This document shows, one piece after another, positions 51,186-62,176 of a DNA stretch of 64,000 bases; the first letter of the stretch is position 1, and every line of letters starts with the position of its first letter. The stretch comes from Sergeia podlipaevii. Its lineage: Eukaryota > Euglenozoa > Kinetoplastea > Trypanosomatida > Trypanosomatidae. A model generated the notes under the pieces. It saw nothing but the letters and a program-made list of their open reading frames with translations. It did not search any database and had not been told where the DNA came from. The translations under genes and the position numbers were made by a program. The DNA lies in the NCBI GenBank assembly GCA_030849805.1, contig JASANZ010002251.1, positions 1 to 64,000 of the forward strand, read 5' to 3'.

Positions 51186-54167
51186 TCATGGATACTGCTG
51201 TTGCTGAGAAAAAAGAGCATGCCAAACCGACACATAAAGCGACGAGGTTGTTGATACACCCCCCTCTGTCGACTTGTCAAAACACGTTTGAATCGCCTGC
51301 TCAGCCTCTGGTAGTCGCTGCCTCGGCTGTGTACTCCCCACTGCGGGAGTAGAAACATCCGGCTTAGGCGACTCACAAGCCTCCAGTAGGCCATCCTCCA
51401 CCACCTCCACCAGCACTTGACCCTTCACCTGCATAGTACTCGCGGGAGTGAGCAGCGGAGTGGCGGAGCCACCACCACCCAGTCGCGACTCAAGAGCCAG
51501 CTGCTGAAGCAACAGCAGCTTCGCAAGCGGCGGGTACAAGGAGCGCAGAGTCGAGGTCAGCTGCTGCTGAAGCTGCTCCGGACTCTCTCCACTGTCTCTA
51601 CTGTCTAGCAACGAGTAGAAGTCCTCCACCTGCTTCACCGATCCCTTGAGAAGCAGCGTACTACGGCCAACACCATTCGCCTGGATGCTCCTCACAAAGG
51701 CAAAGAGCACCGTAGAGACTGCCTCAAGGCAGTGCCTCAGCAACGCCCTGAGAGGCAGCCCCGCATCCCCCTCACCCCCCGACACCGCCGCCACCTGCAC
51801 CAGCAGTCTAGTCACCATGGCATCCGCCACGTACCGGGAGTGATCATGCCAGCGCGAAGTTGCAGGGCTCAGCAGGCAGTAACAGTGCGTCACAAAGTGT
51901 CCTAGCTGTGCCTGGAGTTGAAGTACTGCCGCGCTCTCCTGAAGGCCAGCCTTTGGCTTCCCGGGGGTAAATGTAGTAGCGGCTTCCACGCACTGTGTAA
52001 TGGCCGGTAGTAGTGTGACAACAGCGGAGTCGAGGAACGGTCGCGATGACATCTCGGATGTGGTCCGGCAAGCCTGAATAAAGGCCCTCAGTCGCTGCCG
52101 CCGTGAGCCGCTGAACTTCTCTACGTCCTTCATCATCATCTCCTCCTGTGCTTGCAATGCCGCTCTATCAGCGCTGTCCGTGGCAGCGCCAATGAGCGTC
52201 TCGGAAGGCAAGAGAGACAGAATCGCTGTCAGATCTTGTACAAGTGTTGTGCATGCGTTTGCGACACACACATGCAAGAGCTGCGTGCGGGTAACTTGGG
52301 CAGTGATTGAAGGAAGCGGTGGTAGCGGACAGCGTGTAAGGTTCTCTCGCATCTTGCTGTACAGCTGCTGCTGAGCACACTGCAGCACGCAGTCCAGCAC
52401 AATGTCAAGTGTGTGAGGGTCGTGGCGGTATGCGTGAGCGTCCTGAAGAGCGAGCTTGGTGTAGGTGCCCACGTCGAGCGCATTTGCATACAAAGGAACT
52501 TGAGATCTGCGCGAGTCGTATGCAGCGGAAGGCACGGCGCTGGATGTGACGACTGGGGCAGCAGTCTGGCCACCTAGGGCAGCACTGGAGGGCGAGATAG
52601 TTGTCAGCTTCGCCAGAACCGCCCCAACACGCTCACGATGGTGATCCATCAACTGCGCAGAAAAGCGTTGCTGCAGCGCACCACTCGCCTCTGCCAGCCA
52701 CCCGCTTGCCAAGCGCTCAGCGGCACTCGCGGCATCCGCTGAGGGACTTGGCGTGGCCCCACTCCTCATCGTGAGGGAGCCTGCCCTCTGCAGCTCCTGT
52801 TCCACGCGCTGAATAAGATCCAAATAGTCACCCATGCCGCACTGACGTACGTTCAGCACTGCCAATGTGGAGAAGCCGCCAGCATCACCGCAGCCACTCG
52901 CGGCAGCTGCCGAGACCGACACCTCGCTGAGGCCACCAGTGACTGCTCTTATGCCGCCACTACTGTAAAGAAAACTCCCCAGCAGTGCGTGGTACTGCGG
53001 ATACGCACTTGTGAGTGCCCCTTGCAAACTCCCACTGCGCTGCAGACTCGTCAGCCTCTCGCGCAACTTGTCCGAGACAGCACTCCAGTACTCAGCGAGC
53101 AGCTGCATGGGGGAATCGATAGATGCAAGGAAAGGGGTGTGTGTCGTGGGGTCCTGCTTCCCCAGCAAAATGCACCAAAGCAGCAGGACACACTGAGTGT
53201 GCTGCACCGTGACGTAGAGGGTCGACTGGATACGAGAGAGGAGCACCTCCTGCATCGTAGCCGTATTCCCCCCTCCTCCCCCGCTTCCCCCGCCGCTGGC
53301 GTGCTGAACGTGTTCCGCAATGGTTTTGTGATCCAACTCACGCATAATGTACTTCATCGCCTCTCGTTTGTGCTCTGTAGTGGCGGCTTGGACTGTGCGG
53401 GAAAGCGTGCCAAGTATGTTGGCACACTGCAACGCAGTGCCCACATCCACAACCGTCTTGCTAAGGCCAGGAGCACTACCAACGGGGAAGGAGAATCCCC
53501 TACTGTTACTGCTGCTTTCTTGACGCTGCGCACTGGACTGCAGCAGCTCCTGCATCCCTAGCATCGTGTTTATCTTACCTCGCACAGTTGTAGACACCTT
53601 CTCCACGATCCCCATACGAGACTCTACCACTGTCACACCGCGAACGTTGATTGAGTTGCCTACTTTACTGTTGACACGTCCGCTGCAGCTACTCGCGTCA
53701 CTCTTGTTAAGGAGCTCCTCCACCTCTCGCAAGGTACGCGCGGCACGTATAACATCATCCGCCACTACAGGGTCCTGCAAGCGTGTGGTGAGAGCAATAA
53801 ACCTCTGTACATCGCGCAGCACCGTTAGTGCCGCTCTCGTGTTTTCCAGCTCCCTCACCTTATCCTTGACGGCCATGTATGGACCCTCAATCATGAGGCG
53901 AAGACGCCCAGTGGCCTTTCCCAAAGAACTAGCCGACTGCGCGATGAGTGACACGTCCCTTTGGGCTTTATGGGTCGCCTTTACCTGCTCTACTAACGTG
54001 TCAGAGTTCTCAGCGAGAATGCCGTGGATACTCTCTTTCACGCTCTCCATGCACGCTACAATGCGAGCCCGCTCGGTTGCAGTGCTACTGCCTGACGCAT
54101 GCAGCACAAAGCGCAGATACGCCTCTTCATCGAAGTCGGGGCTCACTAGTTGCTCACTGGTAAACAT
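51186..54167 (-). CDS. COG5: Conserved oligomeric Golgi complex subunit 5 (COG5)
   Basis: 993 residues. COG is the eight-subunit tether for retrograde vesicles within the Golgi, and COG5 belongs to its lobe B. The N-terminus has the family pattern: SPDFDEEAYLRFVL, a helix ending in HGILAENSDTLVEQVKATHK, then IAQSASSLGKATGRLRLMIE followed by GPYMAVKDKVRELENTRAAL and LRDVQRFIALTTRLQD, which match the paired helices of COG5. The long C-terminal part is helical with Ser/Gly-rich loops, such as the Gly run near the middle. Trypanosomatid COG subunits are usually very diverged, so the N-terminal match carries the call. It ends in TGA. A sense-strand run of T and the AG at 54244-54245 could be its acceptor. 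Confidence 0.85.
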   Translation of the reverse strand: MFTSEQLVSPDFDEEAYLRFVLHASGSSTATERARIVACMESVKESIHGILAENSDTLVEQVKATHKAQRDVSLIAQSASSLGKATGRLRLMIEGPYMAVKDKVRELENTRAALTVLRDVQRFIALTTRLQDPVVADDVIRAARTLREVEELLNKSDASSCSGRVNSKVGNSINVRGVTVVESRMGIVEKVSTTVRGKINTMLGMQELLQSSAQRQESSSNSRGFSFPVGSAPGLSKTVVDVGTALQCANILGTLSRTVQAATTEHKREAMKYIMRELDHKTIAEHVQHASGGGSGGGGGNTATMQEVLLSRIQSTLYVTVQHTQCVLLLWCILLGKQDPTTHTPFLASIDSPMQLLAEYWSAVSDKLRERLTSLQRSGSLQGALTSAYPQYHALLGSFLYSSGGIRAVTGGLSEVSVSAAAASGCGDAGGFSTLAVLNVRQCGMGDYLDLIQRVEQELQRAGSLTMRSGATPSPSADAASAAERLASGWLAEASGALQQRFSAQLMDHHRERVGAVLAKLTTISPSSAALGGQTAAPVVTSSAVPSAAYDSRRSQVPLYANALDVGTYTKLALQDAHAYRHDPHTLDIVLDCVLQCAQQQLYSKMRENLTRCPLPPLPSITAQVTRTQLLHVCVANACTTLVQDLTAILSLLPSETLIGAATDSADRAALQAQEEMMMKDVEKFSGSRRQRLRAFIQACRTTSEMSSRPFLDSAVVTLLPAITQCVEAATTFTPGKPKAGLQESAAVLQLQAQLGHFVTHCYCLLSPATSRWHDHSRYVADAMVTRLLVQVAAVSGGEGDAGLPLRALLRHCLEAVSTVLFAFVRSIQANGVGRSTLLLKGSVKQVEDFYSLLDSRDSGESPEQLQQQLTSTLRSLYPPLAKLLLLQQLALESRLGGGGSATPLLTPASTMQVKGQVLVEVVEDGLLEACESPKPDVSTPAVGSTQPRQRLPEAEQAIQTCFDKSTEGGVSTTSSLYVSVWHALFSQQQQYP

Positions 54168-54710
54168 GAGCAGCGGAAAGCCAGAGGTGTCAGAGCAGAT
54201 AAATAGGGGTTTTGTTGCTGTTCGGGTAAAAATAAAGATCCCTCTAACAAAAAAAAAAGAGAGTCCTCTTGTAAGAATACGGTAAGGCCAGCAAAACTAA
54301 AAAGAGGGAGGAGGATTGCGCTTTTTCTTCTTCTTCTTTTAGTTACGAATAACCCTTTCTCCTTTTAGTGTATGGTGTAATACCTAAGCGATATAAAGAC
54401 CGCTAAAACATCAAGTGTAAAAAAAAAAAGAGATAAAAATATATGAATATGGATAAGCAGAGAGGAACAAGATGGTGCAAAACTATAATGCGGTCACATC
54501 ACAAGGAAAGGACAACAGCGCGTTTCGTTAAGCAACTGCCTTTGCTCCTATCCATACTTGGCAAAAAAAAAACCTTCACAGCACCTGTTGTTTACATGTG
54601 TGTGCCGTTTGCTTGTCTGTTTTTTCTCATAGTTATTGCGGGTGTGAGGATGAGAGCATCTTTAAGTAATTATAGTCATGATAAAGAAACAATTCTGTGT
54701 AACGCGCCTA
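54168..54710. other. Spacer upstream of COG5
   Basis: Includes a T-run in the sense direction (54250-54259) and the likely COG5 acceptor AG at 54244-54245. No gene seen. Confidence 0.6.
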
Positions 54711-56681
54711 TCACGAGGTAGCCGTCGTATCTGGTAAGTATTTTGCTTCCATCGATGCAAGCGCCGCAGCGACCTGTGTGCCCTGTAGAGCATCATCATG
54801 TTCATGCAAAACACGTGACGCCTTCACAATGTTAAATAGTGTCTCCTCAGAGACCCTCTCCCCATGATGCCGATTGACACCTATCATGAGCTCAGCTAGT
54901 ACGTGCATCAGTGCTAAAGACTGCTGCACCTTCTGACCATTTGCAAAGCTAACAAGGCCAGCGTCGCACGACAAGCACACAGTGCCCAGTAGCAGTCTAG
55001 ATGTAATGAGCACGTTCGTAACACACTCTGCACTGCTCACGTACCTCTCTACTACTTCACTCTCGCACAACCCCAATATAAGCGCAGCACACGCAGCAGC
55101 TTCAGACGGCGCAGTTGCCGACGCCATCATACGCAACCGAACGTACCCAAGTCGATCCAGACTCAGAAATAAGCGAGCAAGTACAGCAGAAGCGCAGCGG
55201 TCTTCTGGCGCTACCTTGGGCAGAAAGACAACAATCTCCTCCAGCATTGCCGTCACCGTCTGAGTCACGTCACGCATGCGAAAGAAAGCGAGGCTCTCAA
55301 CTGTGGTGGTGAGGACACGCAATATGTCAAGCTGAGGGACCTTCATTGAGGAAGGTAGAAAAGGTCTCGCGCCGTCTCCCTCTCCGTCTCCCTGCTCTGC
55401 TCCCTCCAGCTCGTCCGAAGCGCCAAAAGAAAGATGTGAGGCAGCGGCAGCAACAGTCTTAGTGTGAAGCAGCGATGAAGCGGCGGCAATACGGCTGGCA
55501 AGAACACGAAGTACTCTCTCATGATAGTACCCAGTGCGCGCCAACATGCGAGTGGCGTGACAGAGATCACGACAGGTCAGCGTAGGTAGTGCGGCTTGCA
55601 CAGAAGCGAGCTCCGCCTGCTCTTCGGGAAAGTACTCCCCAACACGTCCCTCCTCTGCTCCCCCAGTAGAAAAAGTGGTGGGGTCGCTCCAATTCAAAGA
55701 TGCCCTGCATAACTCCGCCAAAACCGAACGGGGCGCCCAGCACAACAAACTGCAAGACACAAAGAGCGCACGCACTAACTTCCGTCCAGCCACCAGCTCC
55801 GGTACCAGCAGCTGGCAAAGCTGCATGGGACGAGCCACCTGTCCTGCTGCCTCAGACTCTGATGTATTCATCCCCGCTGCAGCGGCACCACTCGCTGCTC
55901 CAGAGCTCAGTGCCTGCAGACTTGCTCGGTATGCCTGACATTGAAGAATGCCGTCCACCAGCACAGAACAAATACGTCGTTCCCCCGCGCGAAGCACCTC
56001 CTTGGCGTTCTCCACACCTATGAAAGGGAGTGCCTGCACGACGATGGTGATCTCCGCAATGGACATATCGGCGACCGTATGAGCAACCACTTCAGCAAGC
56101 AGGTGCAGCAGCTCCGCGTCATCAATCTTGTACTGTGCCAGTGCAGATACCATGAGAGCCGCCTCCACGCCCGTCACTTCCTCAGCTGCCACCACTTTGC
56201 GCATACGAGGAATAAGGATGCGGAGTGCCTCCTCAGCGTACGGAGTCCGGTAGGAGTTGAGCACGCGTAGCAGCAAGTAAATATTGTACCCATCTAGCTG
56301 AAAGGCATGCGAGGTAAGATGATTGAGTAGAGAAAAAGACATGGATGACGTGGCTGGGTTGTCGTCAAAGTACGCCGCAAGTCGCAAAGACTTTAGTGTA
56401 ACACTGAAGTGCGGATCCTCATCTACGGAAAGAATTGGTAAGGTTCGCAGTAGCTGCTGAGCTTCAACTCGCACCGCAGGGTCAAACGTGCGTTGATGTC
56501 TCTCCCGCAGAAGAGCCAGTTCATTGACACGGTTCACCGTGACACGCCCAGCCGGTGTCAGTGCAGAGCGCTGAAGCGCCATTGTAGTGGACTGGTATGT
56601 TTGACTATGGACCTTAGAGCGCAGCTTCGCCGTGACTACGCGAGAGAGGGTGCTAAATGGATGCGTTGCAGAAGACATCAT
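54711..56681 (-). CDS. Helical-repeat protein, probably mitochondrial
   Basis: 656 residues. The N-terminus, MMSSATHPFSTLSRVVTAKL followed by RSKVHSQTYQ, is basic, rich in Ser and free of acid, like a mitochondrial targeting peptide. The body is built of successive amphipathic helices (LNHLTSHAFQLDGYNIYLLL, VTGVEAALMVSALAQYKIDD, AEITIVVQALPFIGVENAKE), reminiscent of FASTK/RAP-type or octotricopeptide-like helical repeats that bind organellar RNA. I see no RAP domain at the end and do not claim a named family. Trypanosomatids have many such proteins in mitochondrial RNA processing and ribosome assembly. It ends in TGA. Confidence 0.7.
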   Translation of the reverse strand: MMSSATHPFSTLSRVVTAKLRSKVHSQTYQSTTMALQRSALTPAGRVTVNRVNELALLRERHQRTFDPAVRVEAQQLLRTLPILSVDEDPHFSVTLKSLRLAAYFDDNPATSSMSFSLLNHLTSHAFQLDGYNIYLLLRVLNSYRTPYAEEALRILIPRMRKVVAAEEVTGVEAALMVSALAQYKIDDAELLHLLAEVVAHTVADMSIAEITIVVQALPFIGVENAKEVLRAGERRICSVLVDGILQCQAYRASLQALSSGAASGAAAAGMNTSESEAAGQVARPMQLCQLLVPELVAGRKLVRALFVSCSLLCWAPRSVLAELCRASLNWSDPTTFSTGGAEEGRVGEYFPEEQAELASVQAALPTLTCRDLCHATRMLARTGYYHERVLRVLASRIAAASSLLHTKTVAAAASHLSFGASDELEGAEQGDGEGDGARPFLPSSMKVPQLDILRVLTTTVESLAFFRMRDVTQTVTAMLEEIVVFLPKVAPEDRCASAVLARLFLSLDRLGYVRLRMMASATAPSEAAACAALILGLCESEVVERYVSSAECVTNVLITSRLLLGTVCLSCDAGLVSFANGQKVQQSLALMHVLAELMIGVNRHHGERVSEETLFNIVKASRVLHEHDDALQGTQVAAALASMEAKYLPDTTATS

Positions 56682-57539
56682 AAAAAATATATATATTATA
56701 TCAATTTTTTTTTTTTAAGAGAGAGGGAGGGAAGAGTACAGAGCGGCGTCTATTTGACTGAGTGACTGGGTTGCTTGTTCGTTTGTGTGTTTGTTTGTGT
56801 GTGTTGTTGTTGCTGTTGTTTTGTAAATGTGTCGCTATCGATTTCTCTCAGCCTTTCTCTACTTCCTTTTATATAAATACAATTAACTTGCTTACTATTT
56901 GCTGCTGATTCCCTACGATGAATGTACTAGAGTAAGAAATAAAGCGGCAGACAAAAAAAAAAGGAATTGGTAGCAGGTGAAAAAAAAAGGAAAAAGAAAA
57001 ATGAGAGAAAGTAACTGGGTATTATCAACACGCAGATGCTTAGCCCACTGCCTGCAGATCCTTTCATAAAGAAGCATCCACTTGAAAGCAATTTGAAAAT
57101 ATAGTGAATATACGTTTGAAGAAAAAAAAAACGCAACTATATATACCCCTTTTTTTTTTTTGAAATGTAGTTTCTTCATCAACGTTTTAGCAATCCCACA
57201 GGCATCATGATGCGCTACTATCAATTGAATGAACTCCGGTGTGCTTACAAAGTGGATAAATATACGAGACAAGCCTATGATATTTGTGTGTTTATTTCCT
57301 TTAAAAAAAAAAAAACATACTGAGTTATAAGTAACTAGCTAACGTATCTAACGCATACGCTCACTCTGTGTGAGGAACTTCATCAACATCACTATCACTA
57401 TCACTACTACTATTATTACTATGATACAATGCAAGTCATGAAATAAGCGAGCATTTTTCTCTAACGCACATGCGTACTCGCTAAAATTTGAAAGGGAAAA
57501 AGAATAGATGAAGCCCAACATTACAGGCATGCTTGTTGA
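56682..57539. other. Spacer
   Basis: AT-rich, with (TA)n at 56687-56698, a GTTT-rich stretch near 56776-56823 and a (CTA)n-like tract at 57385-57415. No gene seen. Confidence 0.6.
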
Positions 57540-58037
57540 TCATGGCATTAGCTTGCAGCCAACGTTCCTAGGATATAAGCGCGGCTTCTGCCCTGGATCA
57601 TCAACGCCCTCTGTAGTGCGCTGACCAATATCCGCTGGAGGGGACACCTCCAGCTTCGATGTGAAGCTCTCAGTATACCCAAACGATATAATTGCCGGTT
57701 GATTCACCAGATCACCGCCATCGTCGGTACGTGGTCGTTCGATAATAGCATGATTCATGCCGTACGTTATCGCAGCCTCCATGATGTCCTCACACTCCTC
57801 CTCCGTCGCGCCTGCAAGACGAATCATGCGCTGGTCTGTAGGAGTGTAGTTGATGTACATGTGGGGCTCTCCAAAGGAGAGCTCCTGGATGGTGAAAGTG
57901 CAAAAGGGATTGAGCAACTGCAGCTCTGGAAGATTGTTGCGCCACCAGTTGCGGACACCAAAGCAGTTGGGGTCCTTTGGGTTTAGCCACACTGTTAGCG
58001 AGGCGACGCACGGTGTGAATCTAGCTCTCCAAGACAT
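57540..58037 (-). CDS. L51/S25/CI-B8-domain mitochondrial protein
   Basis: 165 residues. The segment FGVRNWWRNNLPELQLLNPF with CTFTIQELSFGEPHMYINY has the pattern of the thioredoxin-like L51/S25/CI-B8 domain: G-R-x-x-x at a helix start, an N-P-x loop, and a beta strand. This fold is found in mitoribosomal proteins mL43, mL51 and mS25 and in complex I subunit NDUFA2. Which one this is cannot be settled by eye; mL43 is a fair guess. The N-terminus (MSWRARFTPCVASLTVWL) is basic and Ser/Thr-rich, in keeping with mitochondrial import. The C-terminal 60 residues are an acidic and Pro-rich extension. It ends in TGA. Confidence 0.7.
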   Translation of the reverse strand: MSWRARFTPCVASLTVWLNPKDPNCFGVRNWWRNNLPELQLLNPFCTFTIQELSFGEPHMYINYTPTDQRMIRLAGATEEECEDIMEAAITYGMNHAIIERPRTDDGGDLVNQPAIISFGYTESFTSKLEVSPPADIGQRTTEGVDDPGQKPRLYPRNVGCKLMP

Positions 58038-58574
58038 GTGGTGTCTAACGGGATGGATGGATGGATGGATGGATGGGAGGTGTGTGTAGTGTATAGATGA
58101 TGTAGAACTAGATGAGAGTAGAAATTAAATAAAAAATAAAAAAAGAGGATGTTCTTGGATTCCAACAGAGTCAAAAAACAAAAAAAAACTAGATGTATGT
58201 AGGTGTAAGAATGATTCAAATAGAGAGAGAGTGCGAGGATAGAGCTGTCCTTAATGCATTTACCTTTAAAAAAAAATTGAAAAATGGCCTTAAGGCACGC
58301 AACGGCTGTGCGTCGACGCAGCGCATGAACATGGCTGGGGTTTGGAAAAACGCTAGCAAGCTGAAACTGCACACAACTCTTTGAGAGGAGTAGCTAAAAC
58401 TTGTGTATGTGCGTCAATATCAAATTGACTAAACACATTTCAATTTCATTTTCTTTCTTTTTGTTGCTTTTCCTTTTTACATCGTAATAAAAGGTGTCTC
58501 ATAATAGTACATCTCATCACCAAGCAACCAACATCGACCCATCTACAACTCTCGCACAAACAGAAGCTGTCCCT
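58038..58574. other. Spacer
   Basis: Begins with a (GGAT)n repeat, then AT-rich sequence. No gene seen. Confidence 0.6.
58050..58076. repeat. (GGAT)n microsatellite
   Basis: Six or seven tetranucleotide units directly upstream of the ATG of the L51/S25-type gene, so it lies in or next to its leader. Confidence 0.9.
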
Positions 58575-61061
58575 TTAGCGTCTCTTCGGTGATACAGACG
58601 CCGAGGTAGTCATGGATACCACCTGAACGGGCTCATTCATGCTCGCCACTCCGGCCGCTGGTGGGACGGGTGCCCAGGAGTCCAGAGCGGCAGTCATCTG
58701 AGCCTGCACAGCATCCACCTCTGCCCAGTCTTCCCCTCTATCATACCGGTGCGTAGCAATGGGCAGCGCACGCAGACGCAGACCTGCGCAGTGTAGTTCA
58801 GGGGGTGTCACGGTGGCAGCGGCCACAGAGGCGTTCACAAAACCTGTGCCAGACTGACTGACTGCTGCCGCGTTGCTGCCGGTGTAGTGTCCGCGATGGG
58901 ATCCGCTGCCGCGGCGCACGTTCGAGCCACCTAAAGTACCTGCGGTCATCGGGTTGCCCATCGTCACCATGGAGCCCGACATACCGACTTGTTCTCGTTG
59001 CTGTTCAACTAAAGCCATCGTCGCTGGTGCTGCCAAGGCTGCAATCTCCTCGTCGGTGGTGGGCTCGTGCATAGCAAGCCTGCGCACCGCCCCGCGTGCC
59101 CCTGCAAGGGTGATCAATGTGTTCTCGCCCATGTTAAGCACCTCTAGCACGGTATTGCCAGGCACGCGTATTGGACTGTCCGCTGCGTTGGTGGCACGTA
59201 TGCAGTCGCGATCAAAAGGCAGCGAAGGCCGCACAAGAGTTGGAATTGACTCCACCTTTGACTTGTTCTTTCCGGGTGAAGCTCTCTTGCTACCAGTCGC
59301 CTCACGACCGGTACCGCCGCCACCGCCTGCACCGCCACCACCGCCAGCGCCACCACCGACGCCCTTTCCATCCTCTACGATAGGAGGATAGCGATTGGCA
59401 AACCACACCGCAAACAACTCCTGGTACGACGGAAACGTGGTAGGCATCGGCTGAGAAGCCGCCTGGCGCTCTTCCTCTGTCGAGTTAGGTCTCATCAGCA
59501 TCTTTTGCCTGTATGCAGCTACCTCATCCAAGGTGTGCAGCTCATGCATGCGGAAGCAGTCCACGAGCTCTAGAAGACCAGCGTCGCCAATGTGGTTGTG
59601 GCCAAGATCGAGAAAGCGCAGCGTGCGATTCTGTCGGAGTACCTTGGCAAACTCAACTGCACCCTTGTCCGTGATGACGTTGCCCCACAAGTTGATGGAG
59701 ATTAGGGGAGAGTTGGGATTGGCAAGCAGCAGCCGCACAATCTGTGTTACGCAGGCATCATCGATGTGGTTACCGCAGAGACTCAGGTACCTCACGCCGG
59801 TGAAGAGCACCGCCTCCCAGGAGCGCGGCAGCCGAATGCGGTGGGTCTCGTTGAACTGCGCAGTGGTCTCCTGCTGCACCTGCAACTGGAGCAGTTTCTT
59901 GGGGTCCGCCTTCCCCTTCTTGTCCTTTTCATCATTGAGCTGCTCCTCGAGTGCGGTAGGGATGCGGTGAAGGCCACAGTACTCAGTGGGCTTAAGATAT
60001 ATGACGCCGGGCTCTTCCTGGGCGAGCTTCGCTGTGGCTTCAGCAAAGGACGCAGCGGCAGCGGCGGCGGCGGCAGAGGCAGCGGCATCCGCGGTCCTTG
60101 ATGAACGCTTGCCAGACGACCTGCGAGCACTGCTCCCACGCGCCGAGAAGCTTCCAGTATTGCTCTTCCTACGGCCAAAAGTCAATTCCTGCGATGTGGG
60201 TGGCCTCTGCGATGTGGGTGGCCTCTGAGCTGTGGACAGCGCACTTGCATCCACCTGCTCCGCCGCTGACCCCGTCAGGTCCTCCTTCTGCAGAAACTGA
60301 GGCTGCTGAGACTGGGAAGGTACGGCGAAGATGGTGGGATCCTCAAAGAACCCAGGCTTGCTAAGGGAGTTAAAGTCCACCGTCATGGACACCACCCTCG
60401 GGCTCTTGTACACCGCCTCGACCAACAGCATGTACCCATCCACTGACAGTCCACATCCGACCATCTCCACCGCCATGAGTGTCGGGCAATGTGGCATCGC
60501 ACGGCACAAGGGCGTTATGTCGCGCTGATTAATGCAAAACTTGGGATGCCGCAGCGAAACAACCGTAAGATTTGGTTTTTCCAGGAGGCCGTTGGTGTCC
60601 ACTCCGGATTCGGTGCCCGCTGTGGAGGGATCCACCTCCCGTTGACCCTGCTCGCTGGTCTTCCCACGATTGCGACTCCCTTTTTTGCCACCACTTTTTG
60701 CTGCTGGGGGAGGCAGCACAACTGTGGCCTTCTTCTCATCAGTAAGAATACCCATCGCAGAACCCGAAGTGGTCACTGCAGACGCCCCATCCACTCCTGG
60801 AGCAAGCACCTGCGTTTCAGGCGTACCGCCTGAAAATGTCATGGCGGTAATGATGGAGGGCGTAGGAAGAGAAACTGCTATCTCTGGCAGTCCCGCTGCG
60901 CGTGCCTCCTCGCGTGCGCGGCGTTCCTTCTCACGCCGCAGCTGCGCGTCCTCCTCGCAAGTGCGGATGGCGCTGTATACCTCCTCGCGCTCTGTCAGCC
61001 GCAGTGTCTCGCAGTATGCGCCATAGTCCTTCTTCAGCTCTCCGCACGGCTCAAACAGCAT
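58575..61061 (-). CDS. Leucine-rich-repeat protein, LRRC71-like
   Basis: 828 residues. The N-terminus is charged and helical, followed by a disordered part. Residues about 165-235 hold irregular repeats (VVSLRHPKFCINQRDI, LMAVEMVGCGLSVDGY). After a long Ala/Ser-rich insertion, three clear RI-type repeats follow: VRYLSLCGNHIDDACV, LISINLWGNVITDKGA and LRFLDLGHNHIGDAGL. The pattern LNLWGN-ITD-GA followed by RQNRTL is that of LRRC71, a protein of motile cilia. The spacing and the interrupted repeats support it, but orthology is inference. A Gly-rich tract and two more partial repeats (LEVLNMGENTLITLAGA) lie toward the C-terminus. It ends in TAA. Confidence 0.75.
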   Translation of the reverse strand: MLFEPCGELKKDYGAYCETLRLTEREEVYSAIRTCEEDAQLRREKERRAREEARAAGLPEIAVSLPTPSIITAMTFSGGTPETQVLAPGVDGASAVTTSGSAMGILTDEKKATVVLPPPAAKSGGKKGSRNRGKTSEQGQREVDPSTAGTESGVDTNGLLEKPNLTVVSLRHPKFCINQRDITPLCRAMPHCPTLMAVEMVGCGLSVDGYMLLVEAVYKSPRVVSMTVDFNSLSKPGFFEDPTIFAVPSQSQQPQFLQKEDLTGSAAEQVDASALSTAQRPPTSQRPPTSQELTFGRRKSNTGSFSARGSSARRSSGKRSSRTADAAASAAAAAAAASFAEATAKLAQEEPGVIYLKPTEYCGLHRIPTALEEQLNDEKDKKGKADPKKLLQLQVQQETTAQFNETHRIRLPRSWEAVLFTGVRYLSLCGNHIDDACVTQIVRLLLANPNSPLISINLWGNVITDKGAVEFAKVLRQNRTLRFLDLGHNHIGDAGLLELVDCFRMHELHTLDEVAAYRQKMLMRPNSTEEERQAASQPMPTTFPSYQELFAVWFANRYPPIVEDGKGVGGGAGGGGGAGGGGGTGREATGSKRASPGKNKSKVESIPTLVRPSLPFDRDCIRATNAADSPIRVPGNTVLEVLNMGENTLITLAGARGAVRRLAMHEPTTDEEIAALAAPATMALVEQQREQVGMSGSMVTMGNPMTAGTLGGSNVRRGSGSHRGHYTGSNAAAVSQSGTGFVNASVAAATVTPPELHCAGLRLRALPIATHRYDRGEDWAEVDAVQAQMTAALDSWAPVPPAAGVASMNEPVQVVSMTTSASVSPKRR

Positions 61062-61111
61062 GTTTTATTTTTGTTGTTGCAGGTGATGGCAAAAGAGAGG
61101 AAAACTGTTAT

Positions 61112-61113
61112 CT
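61112..61113 (-). promoter_or_regulatory. Predicted spliced-leader acceptor for the LRR gene
   Basis: A strong tract of T and C in the sense direction (61117-61145, with eleven consecutive T) ends in TTTACAG. The leader would be 50 nt. This is the best acceptor consensus in the window. Confidence 0.6.
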
Positions 61114-62130
61114 GTAAATAAAAGAAAAAAAAAAAGAAAAGAAACTGTGCGTCTGCTCCTGGTTGATTTTTTGAATATATGTATATCGGCGGAATTAATT
61201 TACACTTGCCAAGTCCGTTCCCTCTCTCTCTATATATATATATATCGAAAGAGAGACCAGCAAGTGACCCTTCTACCTTCTCTATATATGAAAGTGTTTG
61301 TATAGGCACCACCTTGTGCTGCTATTGGGCTACCGCAAAACGCAAAAGAAAAGAATCAAAACAGCAAATAGGTTTATAGGTGTAAGACATCTCTTTATTC
61401 CAAAGAGAGAAGAGAGAAAGTCCGTGTGTGCGTGTAGGAATTAGCGCACATACGCACAATGGACAAAAGTGTCGACCACCGTTTTTCTCCCCCACAATCC
61501 TTTTACAGCTGGGTGTGCAACCTGATGAACAGTGTGCGCGTTGTTTGTTTGTTTGTTTGTTGGTTGGTATTAGTAGAAAAAATGTCCATTGAGTTGTTGT
61601 ACATTGTCGGTGATGCACCGACATCAGAAAATACAAAAGAGATCAAAAACAGGGAAGGCTCGGCCGCCTCCCATAGCACTCACACACACAAAAAAAAAAG
61701 ATACCTAGATCAATATAACAGCATTCATTGCAATACATAAGACAACTCCGCAGACGCACGTGCATTGAGCAAAAAGCAAACACACTGTCTCGACAAAAAA
61801 AAAGGGGAAAAAAGAAGAGACTTGCAAACAAACATGCAAATTGGGAAAACCAAAACAATGAAGCATATTATACATCTCCTTTAAGCGTCGTCGTTCATAT
61901 TATGGTATGAAGAAAAGGAAAAGAAAAAAACGCGCGCACACAGAGGGAAGAAAAAAAAAAAAAGCAAAAACTTCAGAAAAGGAAAAAGGAAAAGAAAACC
62001 CATACGCGCGCATTCTTCCTTTTTTTTTCTTGCTTTGCCATACTCAACAAATCCTTTTTCGTTTTTATAGCCGCCGCATCAGTCTTTGTTATTCCTACGC
62101 TATCAGAGAGAGAGAGTAATACTCCGCGTA

Positions 62131-62176
62131 TCAATCAATCAATCAATCAATCAATATATATATATATATATATATT
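62131..62176. repeat. Compound (TCAA)n-(TA)n microsatellite
   Basis: Six TCAA units run directly into about eleven TA units in spacer. Confidence 0.9.

Noticed and set aside
53566..54285. 239-codon plus-strand frame
   Set aside because: Antisense to the COG5 N-terminus, Ser/Arg-rich as expected for a shadow frame.
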